Source: Oceanidesulfovibrio marinus (GTDB lineage Bacteria; Desulfobacterota; Desulfovibrionia; Desulfovibrionales; Desulfovibrionaceae). Taken from it: DNA of 64,000 bases. The DNA is taken from the NCBI RefSeq assembly GCF_013085545.1, contig NZ_CP039543.1, forward strand, positions 4,557,322-4,621,321, written 5' to 3'. The notes under the pieces are model-generated. The model was not told the DNA's origin. It made no database searches and saw only the letters and a list, made by a program, of their open reading frames with translations. This document shows positions 8,207-16,093 of the stretch, in pieces; positions within the stretch are counted from its first letter, which is position 1, and every line of letters starts with the position of its first letter. The translations under genes and the position numbers were made by a program.

Positions 8207-9571
8207 TCAGGACTCGTCTGGTTCTTTGCCCTTCGGCTCCGCGGCGTCCAAATCGTCTTCGGCCGCCTCGTCATCCTTCCGGACAGGCCTGTTGCGCACG
8301 TCCGGGTTGAAGTAGCCGAGCTCCAGCCAGGGGCAGCGCTTCTTCAATCGCTTGCGGAAGTTGATGAATCCCATGCTGGGGCCCAGCCCGCCCGTTTCCT
8401 CCAGCGCCTCGTGCGCCACGCCCACGTACAGCTCCGGATCGATGTTCAGGTTGCGCATCTGGATGAGGTCCACGTGGTTTTGCTCCACCAGATCGCCCAG
8501 GGCCTCGTACTCGTCCTCGGTATCGCTCACCCCCGGGAAGAACAGGAAGTTCAGGGAGATGAAGAGGCCATGCTTGCGCGCGCGGGCTATGGACTCCTTC
8601 ACGTCGTCCAGGGTGTAACCGCGGGGGCGGTAGTAGGCGTGGTACAGTGCCGGGCGGACGCTGTTCATGCTCACGCGGATGGAGTCGATGCCGGCCTCGG
8701 CCAGCTTGTCCACGGCGTCCGGCAGGCTGCCGTTGGAGTTCACATTCACGGTGCCCACGCCGCCAGCTTCGCGATAGCGACGCACGGCCTCGGCAATGAT
8801 GTCGGCCTCGGTCAGCGGCTCGCCCTCGCAGCCCTGGCCAAAGGAGTGGATGGGCTTCTTGGCGCGGCTGTCGTGGTGCTGCATGATCTGCAGAATCTCG
8901 TCCGGCGTGGGGGTGAAGTCCAGCCTGTTCTGGGTGGCCGGGAAGCCGGAGGCCTCGTCCTGCAGCGAGATGCAGCCAATGCAGCGGGCGTTGCAGCGGC
9001 GCGAGGTGGGCAAGGGAGCCTCGAACCGGCCGATGGCCAGGTTGCGCGCCGCCGGGCAGCAGCTTTCCAGGGCGCAGCCGGCCAGGTGTCGCACCAGCCG
9101 GTTGTCCGGATACTTCTTCATCAACGCCTGCGCGCCCTGCACAATGCGGTGGTCCGGGATGTTGGCGAACTCCTGCCGGCGGTCCGTGTCCACCTGCTTG
9201 GCCGCCACGTAAAAGCGGCCGTTGGCGTAACCCACGGCGGCGTACGAGAACATGGGCAGGACCTGCGGCGGTTCTTCGTCCTCCATGTAGGCCCAGGCCG
9301 CAACGCCCGTGACGGTGTATCCGGGACAGACGAACGCGGCCACGGCTGTCTCGTCCATGGCCTCCATTCCTTCATCCGGATCGTATCCCAGAGCATGCCG
9401 TCCAGGCAGTAGATAAAGCCGGCTTTCCTCCGGCAACGGCGTCAATTCATCCGGCCGCGGCAGAGTAAACTCGCCGCCGCGACGGCACAGCATCAGCAGA
9501 TCCGGATGGTCGTAGATGTTACCTTTCGCGTCCGCAAAGACGAGCTTGGGCTGTATTCGTTTGGAAGCCAT
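8207..9571 (-). CDS. Radical SAM protein of unknown substrate
   Basis: A 454-residue protein. The first 185 residues contain an unusual domain with a CALESCC segment; then the radical SAM cluster motif CNARCIGC places cysteines at 193, 197 and 200. SFGQGCEGEPL fits the GGEP-like SAM-contacting motif, and NVNSNGS, SIRVSMNS and ISLNFLFFPG are later strands of the TIM barrel. The C-terminal 30 residues are highly acidic and lysine-rich. The start ATG has AAAGGAAA directly upstream. The gene is divergent from the acidic repeat protein gene and separated by about 100 bases. No peptide or cofactor substrate gene is recognised nearby, so the reaction cannot be assigned. Confidence 0.85.
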   Translation of the reverse strand: MASKRIQPKLVFADAKGNIYDHPDLLMLCRRGGEFTLPRPDELTPLPEESRLYLLPGRHALGYDPDEGMEAMDETAVAAFVCPGYTVTGVAAWAYMEDEEPPQVLPMFSYAAVGYANGRFYVAAKQVDTDRRQEFANIPDHRIVQGAQALMKKYPDNRLVRHLAGCALESCCPAARNLAIGRFEAPLPTSRRCNARCIGCISLQDEASGFPATQNRLDFTPTPDEILQIMQHHDSRAKKPIHSFGQGCEGEPLTEADIIAEAVRRYREAGGVGTVNVNSNGSLPDAVDKLAEAGIDSIRVSMNSVRPALYHAYYRPRGYTLDDVKESIARARKHGLFISLNFLFFPGVSDTEDEYEALGDLVEQNHVDLIQMRNLNIDPELYVGVAHEALEETGGLGPSMGFINFRKRLKKRCPWLELGYFNPDVRNRPVRKDDEAAEDDLDAAEPKGKEPDES

Positions 9572-9674
9572 TTTCCTTTGCTTTCTATTTACTTTATGTT
9601 AAAGGGCTTAGAGAGTTGAATGGACCTTCGGGACATTATCCCGAACTTCCTTCCACCCCACCGGAAGAGAGCCC

Positions 9675-12600
9675 ATGGATTTTTCCGCTCTACTCGCACA
9701 AGGCGATGTCATTGTTCTGGTATTCCTGTTGCTGTGTTTCGTCGCACTGCTGCTCATTTTCTACATAACATACCGCGCGTTGAGCAACCTCCGTCAGGAG
9801 TTGCAGTCGCAGCTCGATGTAGCGTCGGCCCGATTGGATCGGCTGGAGCGTGAGCTCTCGCCGCAGGCCGAGGCTGCAGGGCATGGCGACACCGGGCGGT
9901 TCCAGTCGCTGGATGAGCTGCTTGGCGAAGACACGCCGGAGTACCACACAGTTCCTCCCGAGGAAACAGCGCCGAAGCAGGGTCCGGTGCTGGAACCGGC
10001 AATCGGCGAAGACGCCGCGCCTTCAGAGGGCGAATCTTCACGCCGAAGTCCCATGGGCAAGGCAGAGCTGGCCGCCCTGGAGGCGGCAGCGCTGTCCGGA
10101 CAGCTGCGTGAAGGCATATTCGGCCCCCGTGTGGAGAGCCCGGCCGTCTGGGACGAGGAGGACGATGACGTGCCCTCCGGCCCGGCGCGCACCGCGGCCG
10201 AGGATGAAAACGGCTGGGAGGATGTGGACCTTTCCGAGGCCTCCATTGTCTTTGATGAAACGGATCGTGGCGAAGAAGAGCAGGAAGCCGACTACTGGGC
10301 GCGGGAGCCTGAAAGCGAGACCGCCGGGGGCGATGATGCGCTGCTCGACCTGAGCAAGGAAGAAGACGAGATCCAGGTGGAGGACGAAGGCGAGGAGCCG
10401 GATGTTCTCGACATGGACGACGAAGAGCTGTTCGACTCCATGGAGAAAGGCGCCGAGGCCCCTGATGAAGAGCCGGCCGTTGCCGGGGATATTGCGTTCG
10501 ATGAGGAACCCGGCGAGGTTTCCCTGGACGAGGAACTGATTCTGGAGGGAGCCGAAAGCGCGGAATCCGCCGGGCTGGAGATCGAGGAGAAGCCCCTTGA
10601 CTCCGGAATCGCCTTTGACGACGAGCTCGATTTTGAAGAGGTCGAGGAACCGGCAACCGGCATGGAGCCTCTGGACGAAGAGCTGTCCCTGGACGAGGAG
10701 CTTGTCTTTGACGAGACCGAGGCTGCGGAGTCAGAGGCCGAGGCCGCTGAAGCCGGTCCGGCGGTATCCAGGGAAGGGTTCGTACTGGGCGACGACCTGA
10801 CCTTTGAAGATGCCGCGACGCCGGTCGCCGAGGACGAGAGCCTGGATGCAGAACTTTCCCTGGACGAAGAGCTTGTACTGGACGAGCTGGAGCCTGCGGC
10901 TGAGGCCGAGGCGGTTCCGGAACAGGCCGAGGGCGAGCTGTTGCTCGGTGAGGAGCTGCTGCTTGGCGAAGAGCTGGCCTTCGAGGAGGTTGAGGAGCCT
11001 GGGGAGCCAGGCGCTGCGGAAGGGCCCGTCGCCGAAGCAGAGAGCCTGGACGAAGAGATTTCCCTGGATGAAGAGCTTGCGCTCGACGAGCTGGAGCCTG
11101 CGGCTGAGGCCGAGGCGGTTCCGGAACAGGCCGAGGGCGAGCTGTTGTTTGGTGAGGTGCTTCTGCTTGGCGAAGAGCTGGCCTTCGAGGAGGTTGAGGA
11201 GCCTGGGGAGCCAGGCGCTGCGGAAGAGCCCGTCGCCGAGGCCGAGAGCCTGGATGCAGAAATTTCCCTGGATGCAGAACTTTCCCTGGATGAAGAGCTT
11301 GCGCTCGACGAGCTGGAGCCTGCGGCTGAGGCCGAGGCGGTTCCGGAACAGGCCGAGGGCGAGCTGTTGCTCGGTGAGGAGCTTCTGCTTGGCGAAGAGC
11401 TGACCTTCGAGGAGATCGAAGAACCTGGGGAGCCAGAAAAGGCTGAAGCCGAGGCCGCTGCGCAGGAGCCGGACGAGGAGCTGTTGCTCGGCGAAGAGCT
11501 GGTGTTCGAGCCGGTGGAAACACCGGAATCCGAGGCCGTTGCCGAAGAACCGGCCGAGCCCGCGGCGGATGAGGCCGGCATCGCCAGCGACCAGGCGCTT
11601 CTTTTTGAGGAGCCGGAGGCTGCGGAGCCCGAAGCCGTGCAGGGTGACCAGGAGCCGGATGAAGATCTCGTCTTTGACCAGTTGGGCGGCAATATTCTTG
11701 CGAAGCCCATGGAGGCGGAGATTGAGGCCGAGGCCGAGACCGCGATGCCCGAGCCGGAGACCGACGAGGCGGAGCACGAGGAGGCGTCCCTGGCCGGAGG
11801 CATGCTGCTTCTGGACGAGGAGGCCGCCGCAGAGGCGGAGCCCACGGTAGAGCCCACAACCGAGCCCGCGGCAGATGCCGGCGCGAAAGGGCTGTCCCCC
11901 TTTGATCTGGGCGACGACTACGAGTTCGACAACCCCAGCGAGACCATGATTCTGCTCGACGAGAACGTGGGCCCCATGCGTAGCGCCTTTATCGAGGAGA
12001 GCGCTGACGAAGAGGATTCGCTTGGCGGCAACGAGCTCTTTGAGCAGCTTGAGCGTGAGACCGGCGACGAGGACGAGTTCGAGGCGTTCCGGGCCTCCTG
12101 GACCGAGCAGGATGGGGAAACGCCGTTCTTCCTTGACGACGAGGATGCCGATACTGCCGAGCCTTCTGCCGGCGGCGCTGAGATGGGAGGCGCCGCGGCA
12201 AAGCTGGGGGCGCAGCCCTCCGCCTTTGAGCAGTCCGTGCTGGACGAGATGGTGCCGGAGCCGGCTCCGGAAGATCTTGATCTTGATGTGGAGATGGCGC
12301 TCAACGAGACGTTCCTTGAAGAGGACCTCAAATATCTCGAAGGGATGGTTTCCGACACAGAGCCCGACGCAGCCGGCGAGGCTGCTCCGACTGTGGACCT
12401 GGAGCCGGAGCTGCTGGACGAGCCGGCCGCGGAGCCTGGGCAGCAGGCACCAGAGGAACCGGCAGACGAGTCGGTGTTCGAGTCGGCCTCCGGTCTGTTC
12501 GGCGGCGGCGCCATCGGTTTTGACGACGATGCCGTGGATCTCGGCGGCGAAGGTGCAATTCTGGACGACGAGGTCATGGACCTGGAGCCGGAGCTGCTGG

Positions 12601-13676
12601 ACGAGCCGGCCGCGGAGCCAGGGCAGCAGGCACCAGAGGAACCGGCAGACGAGTCGGTGTTCGAGTCGGCCTCCGGTCTGTTCGGCGGCGGAGCCATCGG
12701 TTTTGACGACGATGCCGTGGAGCTTGGCGGCGAAGGTGCAATTCTGGACGACGAGGTCATGGACCTGGAGCCGGAATTGCTGGACGAGTCGGCCGCGGAG
12801 CCAGGGCAGCAGGCACCAGAGGAACCGGCAGACGAATCGGTGTTCGAGTCGGCCTCCGGTCTGTTCGGCGGCGGAGCCATCGGTTTTGACGACGATGCCG
12901 TGGAGCTTGGCGGCGAAGGTGCGATTCTGGACGACGAGGTCATGGACCTGGGCGACAGCGAGATGGTTTTCGATGATGAGGACGTGGACACGGCGGCCGG
13001 CGACGATGTTGTGGACGAGGACCTTGTTTTCGACAACATCAGCAAGCTGGGTGGCCGCGAGGCGTCGCCTTCCGCCGGATCGTTCGGCATGGGGCAGCCA
13101 ACAGCAGCCCCTGGAGATATTGACGATATTGCAGCCATCGACGTGGACGAGGACATCGCCGAGGTCGATGAGTCCGGAGAGTCCGAACCTATGCCGGGGC
13201 CGTTCACGTCCAGCGTGACGGACGACGGTCTGAACGAGTCGATCACAGACTTTCTGCTCGACGACTCATCCTCTGAGCTTGCGCAGGAATCCACCGATGA
13301 CGATGTCGAGGACCTGGACGATTTTCTGCTCGGCGGCCTGGCGCCCGGTATCAAGGCCGGGGAGGCTTCCGAGAAGAAGGGCCTGGAGTTCGAGGAGTTC
13401 GTGCTGGAGGATGTGACCAAGAGCTTCGAGGAAGCGCGGGGCAAGGACGCCGGCCATGTGTATGATGACGACGAGATCTTTTTCGAAGACGAGCCGGAGG
13501 AGATCGCCGCGACCAGAACCAAGACGGTGTTCGAGGCCAAGATAGAGCCTTTGCGGGCAGGCGAGAAGGAGCCCGACGCGGCCGACGCGGATGATGATTC
13601 GATGATCGAGTTGGACGAAGACCTGGCTGCGCTGGAAGATCTGCTGGACCAGAGCAAGAACAAACCCGGCACTTAG
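9675..13676 (+). CDS. Membrane-anchored, extremely acidic repeat protein
   Basis: A 1333-residue protein with one N-terminal membrane helix (VIVLVFLLLCFVALLLIFYI, residues about 12-31), a short coiled coil (to about residue 60), and then over 1200 residues dominated by Asp, Glu, Ala and Pro. Short motifs such as LDEELSLDEEL recur throughout. Two longer repeat arrays are present: about 68-74 residues repeated three times (residues about 403-590) and exactly 61 residues repeated three times (about 908-1090), the latter including SGLFGGGAIGFDDDAV. The start ATG has a GGAAGAG site. No enzyme motif is visible. The topology suggests a single-span protein with a large, disordered cytoplasmic or periplasmic acidic tail. 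I do not recognise a named family. Confidence 0.85.
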   Translation: MDFSALLAQGDVIVLVFLLLCFVALLLIFYITYRALSNLRQELQSQLDVASARLDRLERELSPQAEAAGHGDTGRFQSLDELLGEDTPEYHTVPPEETAPKQGPVLEPAIGEDAAPSEGESSRRSPMGKAELAALEAAALSGQLREGIFGPRVESPAVWDEEDDDVPSGPARTAAEDENGWEDVDLSEASIVFDETDRGEEEQEADYWAREPESETAGGDDALLDLSKEEDEIQVEDEGEEPDVLDMDDEELFDSMEKGAEAPDEEPAVAGDIAFDEEPGEVSLDEELILEGAESAESAGLEIEEKPLDSGIAFDDELDFEEVEEPATGMEPLDEELSLDEELVFDETEAAESEAEAAEAGPAVSREGFVLGDDLTFEDAATPVAEDESLDAELSLDEELVLDELEPAAEAEAVPEQAEGELLLGEELLLGEELAFEEVEEPGEPGAAEGPVAEAESLDEEISLDEELALDELEPAAEAEAVPEQAEGELLFGEVLLLGEELAFEEVEEPGEPGAAEEPVAEAESLDAEISLDAELSLDEELALDELEPAAEAEAVPEQAEGELLLGEELLLGEELTFEEIEEPGEPEKAEAEAAAQEPDEELLLGEELVFEPVETPESEAVAEEPAEPAADEAGIASDQALLFEEPEAAEPEAVQGDQEPDEDLVFDQLGGNILAKPMEAEIEAEAETAMPEPETDEAEHEEASLAGGMLLLDEEAAAEAEPTVEPTTEPAADAGAKGLSPFDLGDDYEFDNPSETMILLDENVGPMRSAFIEESADEEDSLGGNELFEQLERETGDEDEFEAFRASWTEQDGETPFFLDDEDADTAEPSAGGAEMGGAAAKLGAQPSAFEQSVLDEMVPEPAPEDLDLDVEMALNETFLEEDLKYLEGMVSDTEPDAAGEAAPTVDLEPELLDEPAAEPGQQAPEEPADESVFESASGLFGGGAIGFDDDAVDLGGEGAILDDEVMDLEPELLDEPAAEPGQQAPEEPADESVFESASGLFGGGAIGFDDDAVELGGEGAILDDEVMDLEPELLDESAAEPGQQAPEEPADESVFESASGLFGGGAIGFDDDAVELGGEGAILDDEVMDLGDSEMVFDDEDVDTAAGDDVVDEDLVFDNISKLGGREASPSAGSFGMGQPTAAPGDIDDIAAIDVDEDIAEVDESGESEPMPGPFTSSVTDDGLNESITDFLLDDSSSELAQESTDDDVEDLDDFLLGGLAPGIKAGEASEKKGLEFEEFVLEDVTKSFEEARGKDAGHVYDDDEIFFEDEPEEIAATRTKTVFEAKIEPLRAGEKEPDAADADDDSMIELDEDLAALEDLLDQSKNKPGT
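10881..11440 (+). repeat. Imperfect tandem DNA repeat inside the acidic protein gene (three units)
   Basis: Units begin at 10881, 11085 and 11307 with the same GACGAGCTGGAGCCTGCGG sequence, giving periods of 204 and 222 bases, both multiples of three. The 18-base difference is an inserted six-codon block encoding one more LDAEIS-type motif. Units are nearly identical at the DNA level, so duplication is recent or homogenised. Confidence 0.9.
12396..12944 (+). repeat. Perfect-period tandem repeat, 3 x 183 bp
   Basis: Units begin at 12396, 12579 and 12762, each starting GACCTGGAGCCGGA, and a fourth truncated start occurs at 12945. The 183-base period equals 61 codons and preserves frame. The copies differ at only a few bases, mostly synonymous. 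Confidence 0.95.
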
Positions 13677-13710
13677 TCTGCCGGCGGCGGCCGGTACGCA
13701 TGAACGTAAA

Positions 13711-13740
13711 AAAGGGCGCCCCCATCCGGAGGCGCCCTTT
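13711..13740. terminator. Bidirectional terminator between convergent genes
   Basis: AAAGGGCGCC at 13711-13720 pairs with GGCGCCCTTT at 13731-13740 around a 10-base loop. A-rich and T-rich flanks on both sides suit termination of both the acidic protein gene and the convergent exported-protein gene. Confidence 0.85.
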
Positions 13741-13771
13741 GTATTGCGGGCTGCGTCTGCAGCGGTGATTC

Positions 13772-14620
13772 CTAGTAGTTCGAGATGGAGAGGGAACCGT
13801 CGTCGCCAGAGTTCATATTGATCGGGCGTCGTGGCGTGGCCTGGGTGGCGTTGCCCTCCTCGGTCGGGGCGCCGGCCTGCTGGATGCGGATGGACCAATC
13901 ACCCTGCGCGAGAACCTGCAGCGAGTAAGGGCCTTCCTCCTTCACATCAAGCCGCTTGGAGCCGGTGCTGTAGGTGAGCTGCTCGAAGAGGAACTCCAGG
14001 GGCTTGCCGTCCTTGTTCAGCAGCTGCACGGTGATGGGATCGGTGGGCGTGTAGCGCAGGGCGAAACGCGCGGAGCCCTTGACCAGATTGAACTGGACAG
14101 TGGAACACTCGCCGCTGCCGGAGATCTCGCGGCCGTGCAGCGTACCCTCAATGCTGGAGCAGGCGTTCCGCTCCTGCAACTGGTCCGGAGCCTGGGGCTC
14201 CTCCTCGCCGGGGGGGCCGGGCTCGGGCTCTTCTCCAGGAGGCGTCTGGGGCTCGACCCCGCCTTCTTCGCTAAACTCGAAGCTGAAGGAGCCGGGATCG
14301 GCCGTGTAGCGGCCGTAGCTGGCGGTAACCGGCTTGCGCTCGCCCGGGCTCATGTTGCCGAGATTCAGCCTGGTAGACCACAAGGGGGCGCCGCTTTCCT
14401 GGCCGATGGCGGTAATGGTGACGCGGACGTTGCGGCGGGATACGTCCCTGGTGTTGACGAAGAAGCCTGTCAGGTCGCGGTCCTGCGTGAGCTCGAAGCC
14501 CTCATAACGAAAGCCGCCGCCAGCATCGCCGCTGAAGGCGGCAGAGGCCGAACCTGCCGAGAAGCACAGCAGCAGGGCGGTTGCGATAGCCAGAACGGAT
14601 GGTCCGAGACGGGTCGTCAT
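13772..14620 (-). CDS. Exported protein of unknown function
   Basis: A 282-residue protein with a clear signal peptide (SVLAIATALLLCFSAGSASA, cleavage after ASA). The mature part has a beta-rich N-terminal region (FEVLTQ-like strands followed by VRVTITAIGQESG), a central Pro/Glu linker (about residues 128-150: PPGEEPEPGPPGEEE), and a C-terminal domain with a Cys pair (NACSSIEG...GECSTVQF) resembling pre-peptidase or beta-sandwich domains that bind envelope components. That resemblance is an impression only. The start ATG at 14620 has GAGGGA seven bases upstream and begins the signal peptide. It is the last of three consecutive minus-strand genes for exported proteins. Confidence 0.78.
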   Translation of the reverse strand: MTTRLGPSVLAIATALLLCFSAGSASAAFSGDAGGGFRYEGFELTQDRDLTGFFVNTRDVSRRNVRVTITAIGQESGAPLWSTRLNLGNMSPGERKPVTASYGRYTADPGSFSFEFSEEGGVEPQTPPGEEPEPGPPGEEEPQAPDQLQERNACSSIEGTLHGREISGSGECSTVQFNLVKGSARFALRYTPTDPITVQLLNKDGKPLEFLFEQLTYSTGSKRLDVKEEGPYSLQVLAQGDWSIRIQQAGAPTEEGNATQATPRRPINMNSGDDGSLSISNY

Positions 14621-14704
14621 GGTGGTCCCTCGTTGCGGTCTTGCAGCGCCTGGGGCGCAGCGGACGGTTCTGGACGGGCCGCGCTCCGTGCGGCATCCGT
14701 ATGT

Positions 14705-14729
14705 CAAAGCGGCTCCCGTCTGCGGGAGC
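14705..14729 (-). terminator. Probable terminator of the small lipoprotein gene
   Basis: GCTCCCG at 14712-14718 and CGGGAGC at 14723-14729 form a 7-bp stem with a four-base loop. Read on the minus strand it is followed by CGCTTTGACA, a weak T-run. It lies 10 bases after the lipoprotein stop. Confidence 0.55.
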
Positions 14730-14738
14730 GATGCCGGT

Positions 14739-15011
14739 TCAGCGCATCATGTCCTTGCTTTCGAAGTATCCGTAGCTGTCGAAGGTCAGGACCATGTTCT
14801 TGTGGGAAGCGAAAACAGCTCCGGTGTTCCAGGTGCAGCTCATGCCGCCGTCCATGTACTGCTGGCATGCCTGGGGCTCGCCGTACTCTTTCACGGCGTC
14901 GTCGTAGGAATAGCTGCCCACTCGGGTGGTCCAGTCGGTACCGTCGGAGAACCAGCCGCAACCGGCAAGCAGGGCGGCGGCAAGCAGGAGGCACGGAAGA
15001 AGGCGGCGCAT
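14739..15011 (-). CDS. Small lipoprotein
   Basis: A 90-residue protein with a lipoprotein signal peptide: MRRLLPC start, hydrophobic LLLAAALLA and lipobox LLAGC, so Cys 18 is the predicted lipidated residue. The mature part is about 73 residues and contains two more cysteines (QACQQ and MSCTW) that could form a disulfide. An AGGAGTCTCC site precedes the ATG. I do not recognise a family. The WNTGAVFASHKNMVLTFDSYGYF segment is typical of small outer-membrane lipoproteins of the SmpA/BamE type, but the similarity is too slight to assign. Confidence 0.75.
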   Translation of the reverse strand: MRRLLPCLLLAAALLAGCGWFSDGTDWTTRVGSYSYDDAVKEYGEPQACQQYMDGGMSCTWNTGAVFASHKNMVLTFDSYGYFESKDMMR

Positions 15012-15020
15012 GGAGACTCC

Positions 15021-15362
15021 TTAATTATAACGCAGGCCGGCTTTGCGTTTGCAGTATGTATTGATTCGCCGGGCGTCGTTGTTGTCCAAGGCCTTGGGCA
15101 TGTACTTTGTCACGCACTGGATACGCTTTTTCGTCCATTGGGAGCAGCGTGTAAGTCCGGGGTCGTAGGAGCACAGACATGCGGTGCTCAATGCGTTGCG
15201 CGCAAGCCTTGGTTGTTCGGTGAAGGTGTAGTTGTCGATGCACTGGTTCACGTCGTTGGTGTATGCGCCGGCAATGGACGGGCAAAGCAGCATGGCGGAA
15301 AAGGCCGCCGCAAGGACGAGGGCACGCGCACCCGAGTTGCGGGAACGCCGAATAGCGAGCAT
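15021..15362 (-). CDS. Small cysteine-rich exported protein
   Basis: A 113-residue protein. The signal peptide runs through ALVLAAAFSAMLLCPSIAGA, with cleavage before YTND. The mature domain of about 80 residues has six cysteines (QC, ACLC, RC, QC, YC), consistent with three disulfides, and is basic. The ATG at 15362 is chosen over an upstream one because GGGAGG lies at good spacing and the arginine-rich n-region follows. It is directly upstream of the small lipoprotein gene (nine-base gap), so these probably form an operon. Function unknown. Confidence 0.72.
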   Translation of the reverse strand: MLAIRRSRNSGARALVLAAAFSAMLLCPSIAGAYTNDVNQCIDNYTFTEQPRLARNALSTACLCSYDPGLTRCSQWTKKRIQCVTKYMPKALDNNDARRINTYCKRKAGLRYN

Positions 15363-15456
15363 GCAGGCCTCCCAAGTAGTGGTCGGATTCCTCACAACCT
15401 TCGACATCGCTGGCAAAATAACAGGATGAACGTGCTCGTGTCCAGCTAAGGAATGC

Positions 15457-15948
15457 CTACCGCTTCATATTCACGAACTGCAGGGGCACGCCGAAGTCCT
15501 GGTCCTTGAGCAACTGTATGACCTCCTGCAGGTCGTCGATCTTTTTGCCGGTAACACGCACCTGCTCGTCCTGGATGGCAGGCTGCACCTTGAGCTTGGT
15601 GGCCTTGATGGCCTTGACGATGGCCTGGGCCTTGGATTTCTCGATGCCTTCCTGAATCACGGCTTCCTGGCGCAGACGCCCGCCGGACGCGGCCTCGGGC
15701 TCTTTGTACTCCAGGCTCTTGGGGTCCACACTGCGGCGCACCAGGTGGGCGACGAGCATGTCCTTGAGCGCTTTCAGCTTCATGTCGTCGCCGGTTTCCA
15801 GCACCAGCTTCTTGTCTTTGCGGTTCAAGTTGATAGTGGTCTCCACGCCGCGGAAGTCATAGCGGGTGGCCACCTCTTTTGTGGTGTTGTTTATGGCGTT
15901 ATCCACTTCCTGCATATCAACAGTGCTGACAACATCCATGGAGGGCAT
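15457..15948 (-). CDS. yajQ: YajQ family nucleotide-binding protein (DUF520)
   Basis: The 163-residue length equals the typical YajQ length. The signature N-terminus MPSMDVVSTVDMQEVDNAIN, RYDFRG, and the C-terminal DDLQEVIQLLKDQDFGVPLQFVNMKR are all clear. The family binds nucleotides; one Xanthomonas member binds cyclic di-GMP and acts as a transcription co-regulator. Its role here is inferred from family only. The start ATG at 15948 has AAAGGAGC upstream. The gene follows the M48 peptidase gene on the same strand after a hairpin-containing gap, and probably has its own promoter. Confidence 0.95.
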   Translation of the reverse strand: MPSMDVVSTVDMQEVDNAINNTTKEVATRYDFRGVETTINLNRKDKKLVLETGDDMKLKALKDMLVAHLVRRSVDPKSLEYKEPEAASGGRLRQEAVIQEGIEKSKAQAIVKAIKATKLKVQPAIQDEQVRVTGKKIDDLQEVIQLLKDQDFGVPLQFVNMKR

Positions 15949-16055
15949 GGGCAGCTCCTTTGCGTTATTACTGAAAGCAGAAAAATACTTGTATTTTCGC
16001 TTTCCAGTTATAAGAACGGCCACGCCCAGGCGGGGCCGCGCGGCGAATGCCGCGG

Positions 16056-16082
16056 GAGCACGAAGTTACTAACTTTGTGCTC
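16056..16082. other. Long hairpin after the M48 peptidase gene
   Basis: GAGCACGAAGTT at 16056-16067 pairs with AACTTTGTGCTC at 16071-16082 with one G-T pair and a three-base loop. It lies 11 bases after the M48 stop. No T-tract follows, so termination is plausible but unproven. The triloop resembles the modular palindromes elsewhere in the window. Confidence 0.45.
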
Positions 16083-16093
16083 CGAGTGATATT

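Noticed and set aside
10881-12944. Regular repeats that might suggest a CRISPR array
   Set aside because: Unit length is far too long, there are no spacers, and the repeats are in frame inside one coding sequence.
9754-13672. Long open frames on the minus strand opposite the acidic repeat protein
   Set aside because: They are Arg/Pro- or Ser-rich mirror images of the Glu/Asp/Ala codons and have no start signals or family pattern.
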